Below, piece by piece: positions 18,099 through 26,219 of a stretch of DNA of 64,000 bases. The translations under genes were made by a program, and so were the position numbers. Numbering within the stretch: the first letter of the stretch is position 1; the number at the start of each line of letters is the position of its first letter. The stretch covers positions 310,001 to 374,000 of the forward strand of contig NZ_CANNGO010000001.1 in NCBI RefSeq assembly GCF_947504215.1, read 5' to 3'. A model generated the notes under the pieces. It had not been told where the DNA came from and searched no databases. It saw only the letters and a program-made list of their open reading frames with translations. The stretch comes from an uncultured Ruegeria sp. Lineage in GTDB: Bacteria; Pseudomonadota; Alphaproteobacteria; Rhodobacterales; Rhodobacteraceae.

Positions 18099-18581
18099 TT
18101 AAAGCTGAATTCTCCAGCTTTGTTCAACAAGATCGACGCCAAAAGACTGCACAGGTTTACTGTCTAATAGCTGCCAGCCGTTTGCCCGATACAGCGCACA
18201 GGCCGCCTTGTGGCTTTCGTGTGTCCACAAGGCCATTTCCTGATACCCAACGTTGCGTGCAAACCCTGTACAGGCGGCCAGAAGGCGCTTTCCCAAACCC
18301 AACCCGCGCGCCTGTGGAACCAACAGAAACAAGCGCAGCTTTGCTGTTTCTTGGGTCAGGGAGACACAGAAAATACTACCCAGTCTCTGCCCGCCTTTTT
18401 CGGCAATCCAACCCCGCTCCCGCGAAGGATCATGCTCGGCGATGAAGTCATCCAAAATCTGCGCCACGAGCTGGCCAAAGCTGTCGTCAAACCCTTCAGC
18501 CTGTGCATACAGCGTGCCGTGCTGTTCGATCAGCCAAGGTGCGTCATCGGGGCGAAACGGTCTGAGAACAACGTCTTCCAT
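18099..18581 (-). CDS. GNAT-family N-acetyltransferase
   Basis: 160 residues from ATG 18581. The acetyl-CoA loop is LLVPQARGLGLGKRLLAACT (about residues 88-107), and the last strand has HKAACALYRANGWQLL, typical of small-molecule acetyltransferases. The substrate is unknown. An upstream extension of the frame to 18656 lacks GNAT character. It is divergent from the 62-residue gene at 18659. Confidence 0.85.
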   Translation of the reverse strand: MEDVVLRPFRPDDAPWLIEQHGTLYAQAEGFDDSFGQLVAQILDDFIAEHDPSRERGWIAEKGGQRLGSIFCVSLTQETAKLRLFLLVPQARGLGLGKRLLAACTGFARNVGYQEMALWTHESHKAACALYRANGWQLLDSKPVQSFGVDLVEQSWRIQL

Positions 18582-18658
18582 ACCGCATCTGATAGCAAAG
18601 GTGACTTGATTCTCAACCCTTCGCGCGCTAGCACGAACGCTCAGTCCCGGAGGCACAC

Positions 18659-18847
18659 ATGGGCATTAACACCGAACGCGACATTCAGGCGAACCTTCAG
18701 ATCGGGCCGACAGATCACGGCATGGTGCGGCTGTTCATCGAGGCAGATGGGGTCGAAGTTCCAATGGATTTCGAACCCGAGGAAGCCGAAGAAATCGCAG
18801 ACGAACTCCGCGCTGCCGCGCAGGCTGCCCGAGCCGTCAAAGCCTAG
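18659..18847 (+). CDS. Small acidic conserved protein (probably DUF6324)
   Basis: 62 residues with a strand-rich first half (NLQIGPTDHGMVRLFIEADG) and an acidic helix at the end (EPEEAEEIADELRAAAQAAR). It resembles short proteins widespread in Rhodobacterales that I believe are classed as DUF6324; the family number is from memory. The start ATG follows a GGAGGC ribosome site. Its last 11 bp overlap the convergent mmcB gene. Function unknown. Confidence 0.75.
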   Translation: MGINTERDIQANLQIGPTDHGMVRLFIEADGVEVPMDFEPEEAEEIADELRAAAQAARAVKA

Positions 18848-19268
18848 GATCACGCAGCATCTGCAGGCGGCGCGCTGCATCTGTGGCGAATTTTTGGATC
18901 ATTTTTTTGCGGCGAGCCGGAGCCACCCTGTCTTCCGGGGCCATACGAATGATTTCGGCATCGTAGGCGTCCGCAATGATCAGCCCCGTTTCGTTGGGCA
19001 ACAGATCGGTTGGAAACTCGGTATCCACCGCCCAGAAAAACCGATCACACCAGTCCAGATAGCCCTGCCACTTGGAGTCTGACTGGAAATCGGCACGGCT
19101 GGACTTGCACTCAATCACCCATAGTTCACCCTTGGGGCCCAACCCCATGACATCCACACGCAATCCACGTTGCGGCACGAATTCCTCAACAGACACAAAG
19201 CCGTGCGCGCTTAAGTGGCGCGACACGCCCCGTGCCAGTTTCTGTCCAGGCTGCAGATCCAACGTCAT
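18837..19268 (-). CDS. mmcB: MmcB family DNA repair protein
   Basis: 143 residues with a nuclease-like alpha/beta fold (formerly DUF1052). VDVMGLGPKGELWVIECKSS (about residues 38-57) carries the D...E-x-K pattern of PD-(D/E)XK nucleases. MmcB is a DNA-damage-inducible protein in Caulobacter, and here a GTTC-N7-GTTC LexA-type box lies 12 bp upstream of the ATG. The frame continues upstream to 19331, but that extension would run through the box. Its 3' end overlaps the small acidic gene by 11 bp. Confidence 0.85.
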   Translation of the reverse strand: MTLDLQPGQKLARGVSRHLSAHGFVSVEEFVPQRGLRVDVMGLGPKGELWVIECKSSRADFQSDSKWQGYLDWCDRFFWAVDTEFPTDLLPNETGLIIADAYDAEIIRMAPEDRVAPARRKKMIQKFATDAARRLQMLRDPRL

Positions 19269-19279
19269 GTCAGGAATGT

Positions 19280-19294
19280 GAACAATTAGCGAAC
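19280..19294 (-). promoter_or_regulatory. LexA (SOS) box of mmcB
   Basis: On the minus strand it reads GTTCGCTAATTGTTC, exactly the alphaproteobacterial LexA consensus GTTC-N7-GTTC. It lies 12 bp before the mmcB start codon, where LexA would block initiation. Confidence 0.8.
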
Positions 19295-19316
19295 AAAAGT
19301 AAAGTAGACAGCTGTC

Positions 19317-19365
19317 TTGACATGATACCATTTAGTATCATACTTATATAGAACCAAATGGTATC
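19317..19365 (+). promoter_or_regulatory. arsR-SRPBCC promoter with inverted-repeat operator
   Basis: TTGACA (19317-19322) is a consensus -35 element; AT-rich TACTTATATA (19341-19350) supplies the -10 region. GATACCATTT (19324-19333) and AAATGGTATC (19356-19365) are perfect 10-bp inverted arms flanking the -10 region, and a partial third copy (AGTATC, 19334-19339) lies between. Autoregulation by the adjacent ArsR protein is inferred. Confidence 0.7.
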
Positions 19366-19381
19366 CCAATTGAGGTTACTG

Positions 19382-19702
19382 ATGCATATCCAAACCCAAA
19401 ACGCCTTTCGTGCCCTTGCTGATCCCACCCGTCGGGACATCGTACAAATCCTTGCCGCCCAAGAGATGACGATCGGGCAACTTACTGACCGGTTCGATAT
19501 GACCCGCGCCGCTGTAAAAAAGCACCTAACCGTTCTTTCGGACGGCGGACTGATTTCGGTCGAGGCGCGTGGAAGAGAACGTATTAACCGACTTGAACCT
19601 CAGGGCCTGGCCCCAGTGCTCGACTGGCTCAGCTACTTCGATCAGTTCTGGGATGATCGCCTCAACTCTCTCAAAGAAGCTATTGAAAGGAAAAAGAAAT
19701 GA
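19382..19702 (+). CDS. ArsR-family transcriptional regulator
   Basis: 106 residues. It has the winged-helix pattern of the ArsR/SmtB group: AFRALADPTRRDIVQIL (first helices), MTIGQLTDRFDMTRAAVKKHL (recognition helix, first residues about 30) and GLISVEARGRERINRL (wing). No cysteine metal site is visible, so it fits the subgroup linked to SRPBCC proteins rather than metal sensors. ATG 19382 follows GAGG; an upstream ATG at 19358 lies inside the operator. It overlaps the next gene (ATGA). Confidence 0.88.
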   Translation: MHIQTQNAFRALADPTRRDIVQILAAQEMTIGQLTDRFDMTRAAVKKHLTVLSDGGLISVEARGRERINRLEPQGLAPVLDWLSYFDQFWDDRLNSLKEAIERKKK

Positions 19703-20124
19703 CTGACGCCGTTCTGCAAAAAACGATCTTCCTACGCGCTGAACCTGAAACTGTTTGGGCCTATCTGACCGAGCCTGACAGGTTGGCAGAATGGTTTCAC
19801 AAACCCGAACACCCGCTGGCCCAAGGGCAAAAGCTCGAGATGTTTGGAACAACCAGCGGCGATCTGCTGATCTGGGGAGAGGTGCGGGTCGCGCAGCCGC
19901 CGAAATACTTGGAGTATACGTTCACGGTCAAACCCATGGGGGAAGCCGTGAGTGTTGTCAAATGGACCCTGGACCCCGTCGCAGGAGGCACACGCCTTGG
20001 CCTGCAGCACGAAGGCTTGCCCCAGGGCGCAGAAGCCTTTGGCCTGATCTTGGCCCTGGACAATGGATGGGACGAACATTTTGGCAAGATGCGCACCGCG
20101 CTGCACGAAACAGTTGACGCCTGA
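19699..20124 (+). CDS. SRPBCC/AHSA1-domain protein
   Basis: 141 residues with the START-like fold: TIFLRAEPETVWAYLTEPDRLAEWF at the start (first 20 residues of the motif typical of AHSA1), VKWTLDPVAGGTRLGLQHEG in the middle and a long C-terminal helix with NGWDEHFGKMR. Such proteins bind hydrophobic ligands in the cytoplasm and are commonly paired with an ArsR regulator, as here with an ATGA overlap. The ligand is unknown. Confidence 0.85.
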   Translation: MTDAVLQKTIFLRAEPETVWAYLTEPDRLAEWFHKPEHPLAQGQKLEMFGTTSGDLLIWGEVRVAQPPKYLEYTFTVKPMGEAVSVVKWTLDPVAGGTRLGLQHEGLPQGAEAFGLILALDNGWDEHFGKMRTALHETVDA

Positions 20125-20162
20125 CCCCTTGTGCAAGCCCGCCGCACAGCCTACTTAGGCGC

Positions 20163-20325
20163 GTGGCGGGTTCTGCCCTTCTTGTGACAGGTAGCATTCT
20201 GGTGGCCTTAAGCAATTCCGAGGGGGCTGGCTCTGTTCAGGTTCTGGCCTGATTACCTGGCGCCCACCTGTACATACAGGTCCTCGGGAATCAAACCACA
20301 CGGTTGACTGGTGGTCCCGCCACAC
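20163..20325 (+). ncRNA. ssrS: Probable 6S RNA
   Basis: The gene-free stretch folds as an elongated hairpin of the 6S type. The closing stem is GTGGCGGG (20163-20170) with CCCGCCAC (20316-20323). The apical stem is ATTCCGAGG (20215-20223) with CCTCGGGAAT (20282-20291), with one bulge. The unpaired flanks between them form the central bubble, and its 3' side holds a small ACCAC/GTGGT hairpin as described for 6S RNAs. A promoter candidate TTGTGC (20129-20134)-17 bp-TACTTA (20152-20157) predicts a start at about 20163, the first base of the stem. Identification is by structure, not by a covariance search. Confidence 0.65.
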
Positions 20326-20339
20326 TTCTTAAACTAACA

Positions 20340-20645
20340 TCAGCGCCCTGCCTTGGCTTCTTGCTTTGCAACTGAGGGCTCGAAGCTGTGCACGACGGGG
20401 GTACCGCGGCGTGGGCCTTGCGGTTTGTCAGCCATGCTCATGATCGCGTAGGCAAACTGCACGCCTGCAAAGACGATCCCATTCATGAACCAGATCATGA
20501 CAAGGGCAATCAGGCCAATCTCAGAGCTTGTAATCAAGTGACGCAGGTTGGCGACGTTCAAGGCCAAAAGCACTCCGACAAACACAGCCGAAATCGCAAA
20601 GCCCCAAGCAACCTGAGTGATATATAGGCGGATCAGTTTGGGCAT
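20340..20645 (-). CDS. Small conserved membrane protein
   Basis: 101 residues with two hydrophobic helices (about 13-33 and 44-68) and a basic, Pro-containing C-terminal tail. I know similar short proteins in Rhodobacterales but no function. It has a near-ideal ribosome site, AAGGAGG, 4-10 bp upstream of ATG 20645. It follows nusB on the same strand after 59 bp and could be the last gene of the riboflavin-nusB transcript. Confidence 0.75.
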   Translation of the reverse strand: MPKLIRLYITQVAWGFAISAVFVGVLLALNVANLRHLITSSEIGLIALVMIWFMNGIVFAGVQFAYAIMSMADKPQGPRRGTPVVHSFEPSVAKQEAKAGR

Positions 20646-20704
20646 GACGAACCTCCTTGAACTATGACCTTGAGTCTAGTGCATGTGAGGTTCGGGTAAA
20701 CGTG

Positions 20705-21187
20705 TCAGAACGCCTCGGGCTTCGCTTCGTGGGCCATATGATCCAGGACGGCGTTGACGAATTTGGGTTCTTTGCCTTCCGGGAAAAAAGCGCGCGCCAC
20801 ATCGACAAATTCGGTGATTACCACTTTGGGCGGCGTATCACTTTGCGTCAGTTCAGCCCCTGCTGCGCGAAACAATGCCCGCAGCGTTGGGTCAATCCGG
20901 GAAATCGGCCATTTCGCAACCAGCGCACGGTCGGTCAACTGGTCGATGGGCGCCTGGTAATTCACCGCATCATCCACCAACCCGCGAAACACCGAGATAT
21001 CGCCATCCAGCATTTCGTCACCCTCATAGACCGCGCCAAACCGGTGATCCAGAAACTCACCAACAACCTGTTCGGTCGTCTGGCCCGACTGCTCCATCTG
21101 GAACAGTGCCTGCACGGCGTACAGCCGCGCGGCGGATTTCATCAGGCGTTTCCGGTTGGCCGGTTTCGGCGCGTCTTTCTGGGTCAT
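20705..21187 (-). CDS. nusB: Transcription antitermination factor NusB
   Basis: 160 residues, all-helical NusB fold: KSAARLYAVQALFQMEQSG at the start, then DHRFGAVYEG, and a C-terminal VITEFVDVARAFFPEGKEPK followed by FVNAVLDHMA. With NusE (S10) it binds boxA RNA in rRNA antitermination. The ATG overlaps the ribH stop (ATGA), the usual ribH-nusB arrangement. Confidence 0.95.
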   Translation of the reverse strand: MTQKDAPKPANRKRLMKSAARLYAVQALFQMEQSGQTTEQVVGEFLDHRFGAVYEGDEMLDGDISVFRGLVDDAVNYQAPIDQLTDRALVAKWPISRIDPTLRALFRAAGAELTQSDTPPKVVITEFVDVARAFFPEGKEPKFVNAVLDHMAHEAKPEAF

Positions 21188-21735
21188 GCTGTCGTGGGTC
21201 CGTTGCTATCGCCCGCCACAAGGATGGACTCGGACGGCGGCTTGAAGCCAACGCCCTTTTTCGAAGCGCCCCACTTACGGCTGAGTGCGATCAGATGCAA
21301 GGCCGCAGCGGCCGCCCCGCCGCCTTTGTTCATCTTTTCAGGGTTGGCGCGCACCTCGGCCTGATCGTCATTCTCGACCGTAAGAATGCCGTTACCGATG
21401 CACAGACCTTGCAGACCCATCAACTGGATGGCGCGGCTGGAGTCATTGCACACCGTCTCATAGTGCGTGGTCTCTCCGCGAATGACACAGCCCAATGCAA
21501 CATAGCCGTCGAAATTGCACTGACGGTCAGCCATGGCGATTGCAGTGGGGATTTCCAGCGCACCGGGCACTTCGACCACGTCACAGGTGCCGCCTGCCCC
21601 TTCGATCTCGGCCTTGGCACCGGCAACCAGGTTGTCAGCGATGGCGCGGTAGAACGGCGCGACGACAATCAACAATTTCACCGGGCGGTCGAATGTTGGC
21701 GTTGGCAGAACGCCGTGTTTGTCTTGTTCAGCCAT
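21184..21735 (-). CDS. ribH: 6,7-dimethyl-8-ribityllumazine synthase
   Basis: 183 residues. It joins 3,4-dihydroxy-2-butanone 4-phosphate to the ribitylamino-pyrimidine, the penultimate step to riboflavin. Motifs: IVVAPFYRAIADNLVAGA, VPGALEIPTAI, GYVALGCVIRGETTHYE, and GNGILTVEND with a downstream MNKGGGAA segment. Two starts are possible: ATG 21741 overlaps the ribBX stop but is only 1 nt from the AAGGAGG site (21743-21749), while ATG 21735 is 7 nt away, so the latter is used. Confidence 0.95.
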   Translation of the reverse strand: MAEQDKHGVLPTPTFDRPVKLLIVVAPFYRAIADNLVAGAKAEIEGAGGTCDVVEVPGALEIPTAIAMADRQCNFDGYVALGCVIRGETTHYETVCNDSSRAIQLMGLQGLCIGNGILTVENDDQAEVRANPEKMNKGGGAAAAALHLIALSRKWGASKKGVGFKPPSESILVAGDSNGPTTA

Positions 21736-21737
21736 GA

Positions 21738-22859
21738 TCATCCCTCCTTGAGAATGGAGCGGTTTCCGACGATGGACAGACCAAAGGCGTCCAGACCCAG
21801 ATATTTGGTTTCTGGTGAGTCGGTCAGCAAGATCAGCTCCTGAACGCCCATCTTGGACAGGATCTGAGCCCCAAGGCCGGTTTGCTTGATGGTCCTCGGC
21901 CCTTCGTCCTCGGCCGCGTAAAGCGAATTGCGCGGCTGACGGAACAGGCAGACCACACCTCGTCCTTCGGCAGCGATGATTTCCATCGCGCGGGGCAGTT
22001 CCTGTGGAGGTTTGGGTCCCAGGCCCAGAATATCGGGCGCTTCGTGCAGGGCATGGGTGCGTGTCAGAACGGGCTCGGGTGTCGTGATATCGCCTTTGAT
22101 CATGACGACATGTTCGATGCCGTGGGTCTGATCGGTGAAAATCCGCATCTCCCAATCGCCGCCATATTCCGAGGTGACCGTTTCACGCGAGGTTTCGACC
22201 ACCAGATTGTCGTTGCGAGACCGATACGTGATCAGATCGCTGATGGTGCCGATCTTCATGTCATGCTCTTTGGCAAAAGCCACCAGATCCGGCAGGCGTG
22301 CCATGGTGCCGTCAGCCTTCATGATCTCACAAATCACGCCCGAAGGGTTCAACCCTGCCAGCCGCGAGATATCGACCGCGGCCTCGGTATGACCCGCGCG
22401 CACCAGCACCCCACCCCGCTTGGCCCGCAGCGGGAAAACATGGCCGGGTGTCGCGATATGCGCCATGGTGTTTTGCTCGTTGATCGCAGTCGCGACGGTC
22501 AGCGCGCGATCAGCGGCAGAAATCCCGGTCGACACGCCCTCGCGCGCCTCGATCGAAACGGTAAATGCTGTTTCGTGACGAGACGAATTATTCACTGCCA
22601 TCATTGGCAGACCCAGCAAATCGATACGTTCCGCCGTCATCGGCAGACAGATCAGGCCTCGCCCATGGGTTGCCATGAAGTTGATCGCCTCGGCATCCGC
22701 AAACTCGGCAGCGATCACCAGATCGCCTTCGTTTTCGCGATCTTCGTGATCGACCAGAATGTACATCCGGCCTTTGCGCGCCTCGTCGATGATCTCTTCG
22801 ATCGGGCTGATCGCGTCGCGCAGCTCGGCCTCAACCGGTCCGGGTGTTTCAAAGCTCAT
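21738..22859 (-). CDS. ribB: DHBP synthase fused to a degenerate GTP cyclohydrolase II domain (RibBX-like)
   Basis: 373 residues. The N-terminal half is a complete 3,4-dihydroxy-2-butanone-4-phosphate synthase: [18 protein letters not shown] (acidic metal loop), [19 protein letters not shown] and [21 protein letters not shown]. The C-terminal half aligns with GTP cyclohydrolase II by its [10 protein letters not shown] and [12 protein letters not shown] segments, but the zinc-binding cysteines (CLTGD and RCDC in RibA) are absent: the region reads [18 protein letters not shown] cyclohydrolase II activity is therefore unlikely, as in RibBX proteins, and a separate RibA should exist elsewhere. 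ATG 22859 is the natural start; the open frame extends to 22916. Confidence 0.9.
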   Translation of the reverse strand: MSFETPGPVEAELRDAISPIEEIIDEARKGRMYILVDHEDRENEGDLVIAAEFADAEAINFMATHGRGLICLPMTAERIDLLGLPMMAVNNSSRHETAFTVSIEAREGVSTGISAADRALTVATAINEQNTMAHIATPGHVFPLRAKRGGVLVRAGHTEAAVDISRLAGLNPSGVICEIMKADGTMARLPDLVAFAKEHDMKIGTISDLITYRSRNDNLVVETSRETVTSEYGGDWEMRIFTDQTHGIEHVVMIKGDITTPEPVLTRTHALHEAPDILGLGPKPPQELPRAMEIIAAEGRGVVCLFRQPRNSLYAAEDEGPRTIKQTGLGAQILSKMGVQELILLTDSPETKYLGLDAFGLSIVGNRSILKEG

Positions 22860-22975
22860 GGGGCAGCCTTTCACAAGAGCATATCTGCAGGGCGGGATAG
22901 ACCACCACGCGCCCAAAGGCCAGACCGCAAACGGCGCTGGCTGGCCGCGACGCGACGTTGTGTGCCCCCATCAGG

Positions 22976-23563
22976 TCAGGTCATTTCGGCCAAACGGGCG
23001 ACGTAGCGTGCAAGTGTGTCGATCTCGAGGTTGACACGGTCGCCCTTTGATACGTCGCCCCAGGTCGTAACATCCTTGGTGTGCGGAATGAAATTGATCC
23101 CGAAATCGCAGCCCTCAACATCGTTTACCGTCAAAGACGTGCCGTTCAAGGCAACCGACCCCTTTGGTGCGATAAACCGCGCCAGATCCTTTGGCGCGCG
23201 CAAGGTGACACGGGTGCTGTCGCCTTCGTCGGCGACTTCGACCACCTCTGCCACGCCATCGACATGCCCCGAGACGATGTGGCCGCCCAGTTCATCACCA
23301 ACCTTCAGAGCACGCTCCAGATTGATCCGTTTACCAATCGTCCAGCTTTCCACATTGGTCTTGGACACGGTCTCGGCACTGATTTGGACGTCGTACCAAT
23401 CGTCACCCAGTGCAATCACAGTCAGGCAAACACCGTCGCTGGCGATGGACGCACCTATATCGATGCCCGCAGTGTCATAGGCCGTCTTGATCCGCGCGCG
23501 CAGGTCACCTTGCTGCTCCAACTCGGCGACAGTGCCAACATCTGTAACGATCCCTGTAAACAT
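22976..23563 (-). CDS. ribE: Riboflavin synthase alpha chain
   Basis: 195 residues. It dismutates two lumazine molecules to riboflavin. It has two lumazine-binding barrel repeats: MFTGIVTDVGTVAELEQQGD with SIASDGVCLTVIALGDD (about 1-90) and GGHIVSGHVDGVAEVVEV with GSVALNGTSLTVNDVEG (about 95-190). It precedes ribBX by 116 bp on the same strand. Its upstream neighbour in the expected rib order, ribD, lies 4.7 kb away beyond the capsule genes. Confidence 0.95.
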   Translation of the reverse strand: MFTGIVTDVGTVAELEQQGDLRARIKTAYDTAGIDIGASIASDGVCLTVIALGDDWYDVQISAETVSKTNVESWTIGKRINLERALKVGDELGGHIVSGHVDGVAEVVEVADEGDSTRVTLRAPKDLARFIAPKGSVALNGTSLTVNDVEGCDFGINFIPHTKDVTTWGDVSKGDRVNLEIDTLARYVARLAEMT

Positions 23564-23704
23564 TCCGTTAACCCTCAGTTCATAACCTGTGCCTGACTAT
23601 CACTGTCGAGTTACGCTCAGTAACCCGGGCGGGCAAGCCCTGGCTTGTTGGAATTGGGCGAAACGGGCATAGTTTTGACAATAACTAAGACTAAAGCAGA
23701 TTAC

Positions 23705-25003
23705 ATGCACCACTCGTTTTCAGGTTCCAAAGGTCGCGTCTTCCTGTTCTTGCAGGGGCCACATGGTCCGTTTTTCAATGCTCTGGGACGCATGCTGCGC
23801 GCGTCAGGGGCGCAAACGTGGCGCGTAGGCTTCAATGCCGGGGATCGTGCATTCTGGTCTGAAAAAGCAAGCTACATTCCGTTCCGAGACACGATTGAAC
23901 AATGGCCGGATGCCTTGATTGACCTGATCGTTGGCAAAGGTGTGACGGACATCGTGCTATATGGCGATACCCGCCCAGTCCACGCCCGTGCGGCGGAAAT
24001 CGCCAAATCCCGCGGCGTGATGGTCCATGTGTTCGAAGAAGGGTACCTTCGCCCATGGTGGGTGACCTATGAACGGGGCGGGTCGAACGGCAATTCACGC
24101 CTGATGTCACTGGACATCGATCAGATGCAACATGCGCTGGAGGCGTCCGCGTCCAAAGCGCCGCCACCGCCGTCCCACTGGGGAGACATGCGGCAGCACA
24201 TTTTCTACGGCGCGCTATATCATTGGTTCGTCCTATTCCTGAACGGGCGCTACCGTAACTTCAAGCGCCACCGGGAATTGCCCGTCTCACGAGAATTCAT
24301 GCTGTATTTCAAACGGCTTATCCTTATGCCGTTCCATCGGGTGCAACGCAGTTGGGCAACCGCACGCGTGCGCTCGGGCGGATTTCCCTATCACCTCGCA
24401 TTGCTGCAATTGGGTCACGACAGCTCGGTGCAGGCTCATTCCGACTTTTCCAGCATGAGCGAATTTCTGGAGACGGTGATCGAGGGTTTCGCCCAAGGCG
24501 CACCCAAGCATCACCGGTTGGTCGTTAAGGAACACCCTCTGGAAAACCACCGTGAGCCGCTGCGCCGCCGCGTGCGGCAATTGGCGAAGGAATACGGAAT
24601 TCAGGGCCGGGTTCATTATGTGCCCGGCGGCAAACTCGCCAAACTGCTGGACGAGGCGAACTCTGCCGTGACAATCAATTCGACGGCGGGTCAGCAGGTT
24701 TTGTGGCGCGATATCCCGCTGCGCATCTTTGGGAAATCAGTTTACGACAAGCCTGAATTTGTCTCACAACAATCCATAGCTGCGTTTTTTGCCAATCCCA
24801 GCGCTCCTGACGGCGACGCATACCGCAGTTACCGCCAATTCCTTTTGGAAACCAGCCAGATACCGGGCGGGTTTTACTCCCGTCGTGGTCGCCGACAGCT
24901 GTTGCGGCGGATGGTAGACATGATGCTTCAGATCCATGATCCCTACCAATCTGTCCTGAAAAGCAACGAGGCGATAACGCCACAGTTGAGAATCGTTGAG
25001 TAG
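23705..25003 (+). CDS. kpsS: Capsular polysaccharide beta-Kdo transferase KpsS-like
   Basis: 432 residues from ATG 23705 (a TTG at 23645 also opens the frame). KpsS adds the first beta-Kdo of the lipid linker on phosphatidylglycerol for ABC-transported capsules. Visible features: FLFLQGPHGPFFNALGRMLR at the N-terminus, YGDTRPVHARAAEIAKSRG, VFEEGYLRPWWVTYERGG, VVKEHPLENHREPLRRRV and a NSTAGQQVLWRDIPLRIFG segment. It is a soluble, membrane-associated glycosyltransferase. It is the first of three plus-strand genes inserted between ribE and ribD. Confidence 0.88.
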   Translation: MHHSFSGSKGRVFLFLQGPHGPFFNALGRMLRASGAQTWRVGFNAGDRAFWSEKASYIPFRDTIEQWPDALIDLIVGKGVTDIVLYGDTRPVHARAAEIAKSRGVMVHVFEEGYLRPWWVTYERGGSNGNSRLMSLDIDQMQHALEASASKAPPPPSHWGDMRQHIFYGALYHWFVLFLNGRYRNFKRHRELPVSREFMLYFKRLILMPFHRVQRSWATARVRSGGFPYHLALLQLGHDSSVQAHSDFSSMSEFLETVIEGFAQGAPKHHRLVVKEHPLENHREPLRRRVRQLAKEYGIQGRVHYVPGGKLAKLLDEANSAVTINSTAGQQVLWRDIPLRIFGKSVYDKPEFVSQQSIAAFFANPSAPDGDAYRSYRQFLLETSQIPGGFYSRRGRRQLLRRMVDMMLQIHDPYQSVLKSNEAITPQLRIVE

Positions 25004-25082
25004 CTCTGACCATCTGCGACTGGAAGTTGCGATTCCAAAGCGGTATTCTGCCGAAAACTAAGAAACTTGAGGATATTCGGCA

Positions 25083-26216
25083 GTGCAGAGCTTTCCAATC
25101 CGATGGATGCGGGGGATTTCCCTTGTCGCGGCGTTTGGCCTTCTGGCCGCCTGCCAGCTTCCCAAGTCCGGGCCTAACAAAAACGAGATCCTGGCCGGTT
25201 CTGTCGAAAACGGCGGCAATGCGTTTGTTGTCGAGGTGGATGACCGCGTGGCCAGAGCCACCTCCGCTGTCCCGCAATATGGGTTTTCTTCCTCATTCAG
25301 CACCGCACAGACTCTGACGGCTGATACGGTGCGACCGGGTGATGTCCTTGGTTTGACCATCTGGGAAAACGTCGACGATGGCCTTTTGTCCGGTGAAACC
25401 GGTGCGGCCACCGCGCTGGACGAAGTTCAGGTCGATAGCGAAGGGTTCATCTTTGTCCCCTATGCCGGTCGCATGCGCGCCGCAGGCAACACGCCAGAGC
25501 AACTGCGCGTTTTGATCACAAACAAGCTTCAAGAACAAACACCTGACCCTCAGGTCGAAGTACGCCGTGTTGCAGGTGACGGATCGACCGTGTCCCTGAC
25601 GGGCACCGTTGCGGCGCCTGGCATCTACCCGATTGAACGGCCTACCCGATCTTTGCTGGGTATGTTGTCTCAGGCTGGCGGTGTTTCTGTCGCCTCGGAT
25701 ATTGCGCTTGTGACCCTGATCCGCGGCGATCAGAAAGGCACCATCTGGTACGAGGATCTGTTCCGCAATCCCAGGCTGGATGTTGCGTTGCGCGGTGGGG
25801 ATCGCATCCTGGTGGAAGAAGACAGCCGATCCTACATCGCGCTGGGCGCCACCGGTGGACAATCCCGGGTCGCGTTTGAAAGTCAGGACCTTTCCGCGCT
25901 TGAGGCTTTGGCACAGGTTGGCGGATTGCTGACCTTGTCATCGGACCCCACTGGGATCTTCATTCTACGCAAAGAACGGCAGGATGTTGCCCGCAACGTG
26001 ATGGGACGCGCTGACTTGCAGGGGGAGCAACGGTTGATCTATCTGTTGAACCTGACGGCGCCAAACGGCCTTTTCGTTGCGCGGGACTTTGTTGTTCGCG
26101 ACGACGACACAATCTATGTGACCGAAGCCCCCTACGCCCAGTGGAGCAAATCAATCTCGCTGATTGCGGGCGGGCTGACCCCGGTTGCAAATATAGCCAC
26201 GCTGTCGGGTAACTGA
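25083..26216 (+). CDS. Outer-membrane polysaccharide export lipoprotein (Wza/KpsD-like)
   Basis: 377 residues from GTG 25083; an in-frame ATG at 25107 is also possible. The signal peptide ends in a lipobox, GLLAAC, so lipidation and outer-membrane anchoring are expected. The Poly_export domain follows: VRPGDVLGLTIWENVDDG, VDSEGFIFVPYAGRMRAAG, then SLBB-type repeats with SLTGTVAAPGIYPIERPTRS and IALVTLIRGDQKG. It would form the export channel for the polymer primed by KpsS and KpsC. Inner-membrane KpsM/T/E genes are not in the window. Confidence 0.88.
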   Translation: MQSFPIRWMRGISLVAAFGLLAACQLPKSGPNKNEILAGSVENGGNAFVVEVDDRVARATSAVPQYGFSSSFSTAQTLTADTVRPGDVLGLTIWENVDDGLLSGETGAATALDEVQVDSEGFIFVPYAGRMRAAGNTPEQLRVLITNKLQEQTPDPQVEVRRVAGDGSTVSLTGTVAAPGIYPIERPTRSLLGMLSQAGGVSVASDIALVTLIRGDQKGTIWYEDLFRNPRLDVALRGGDRILVEEDSRSYIALGATGGQSRVAFESQDLSALEALAQVGGLLTLSSDPTGIFILRKERQDVARNVMGRADLQGEQRLIYLLNLTAPNGLFVARDFVVRDDDTIYVTEAPYAQWSKSISLIAGGLTPVANIATLSGN

Positions 26217-26219
26217 TGA

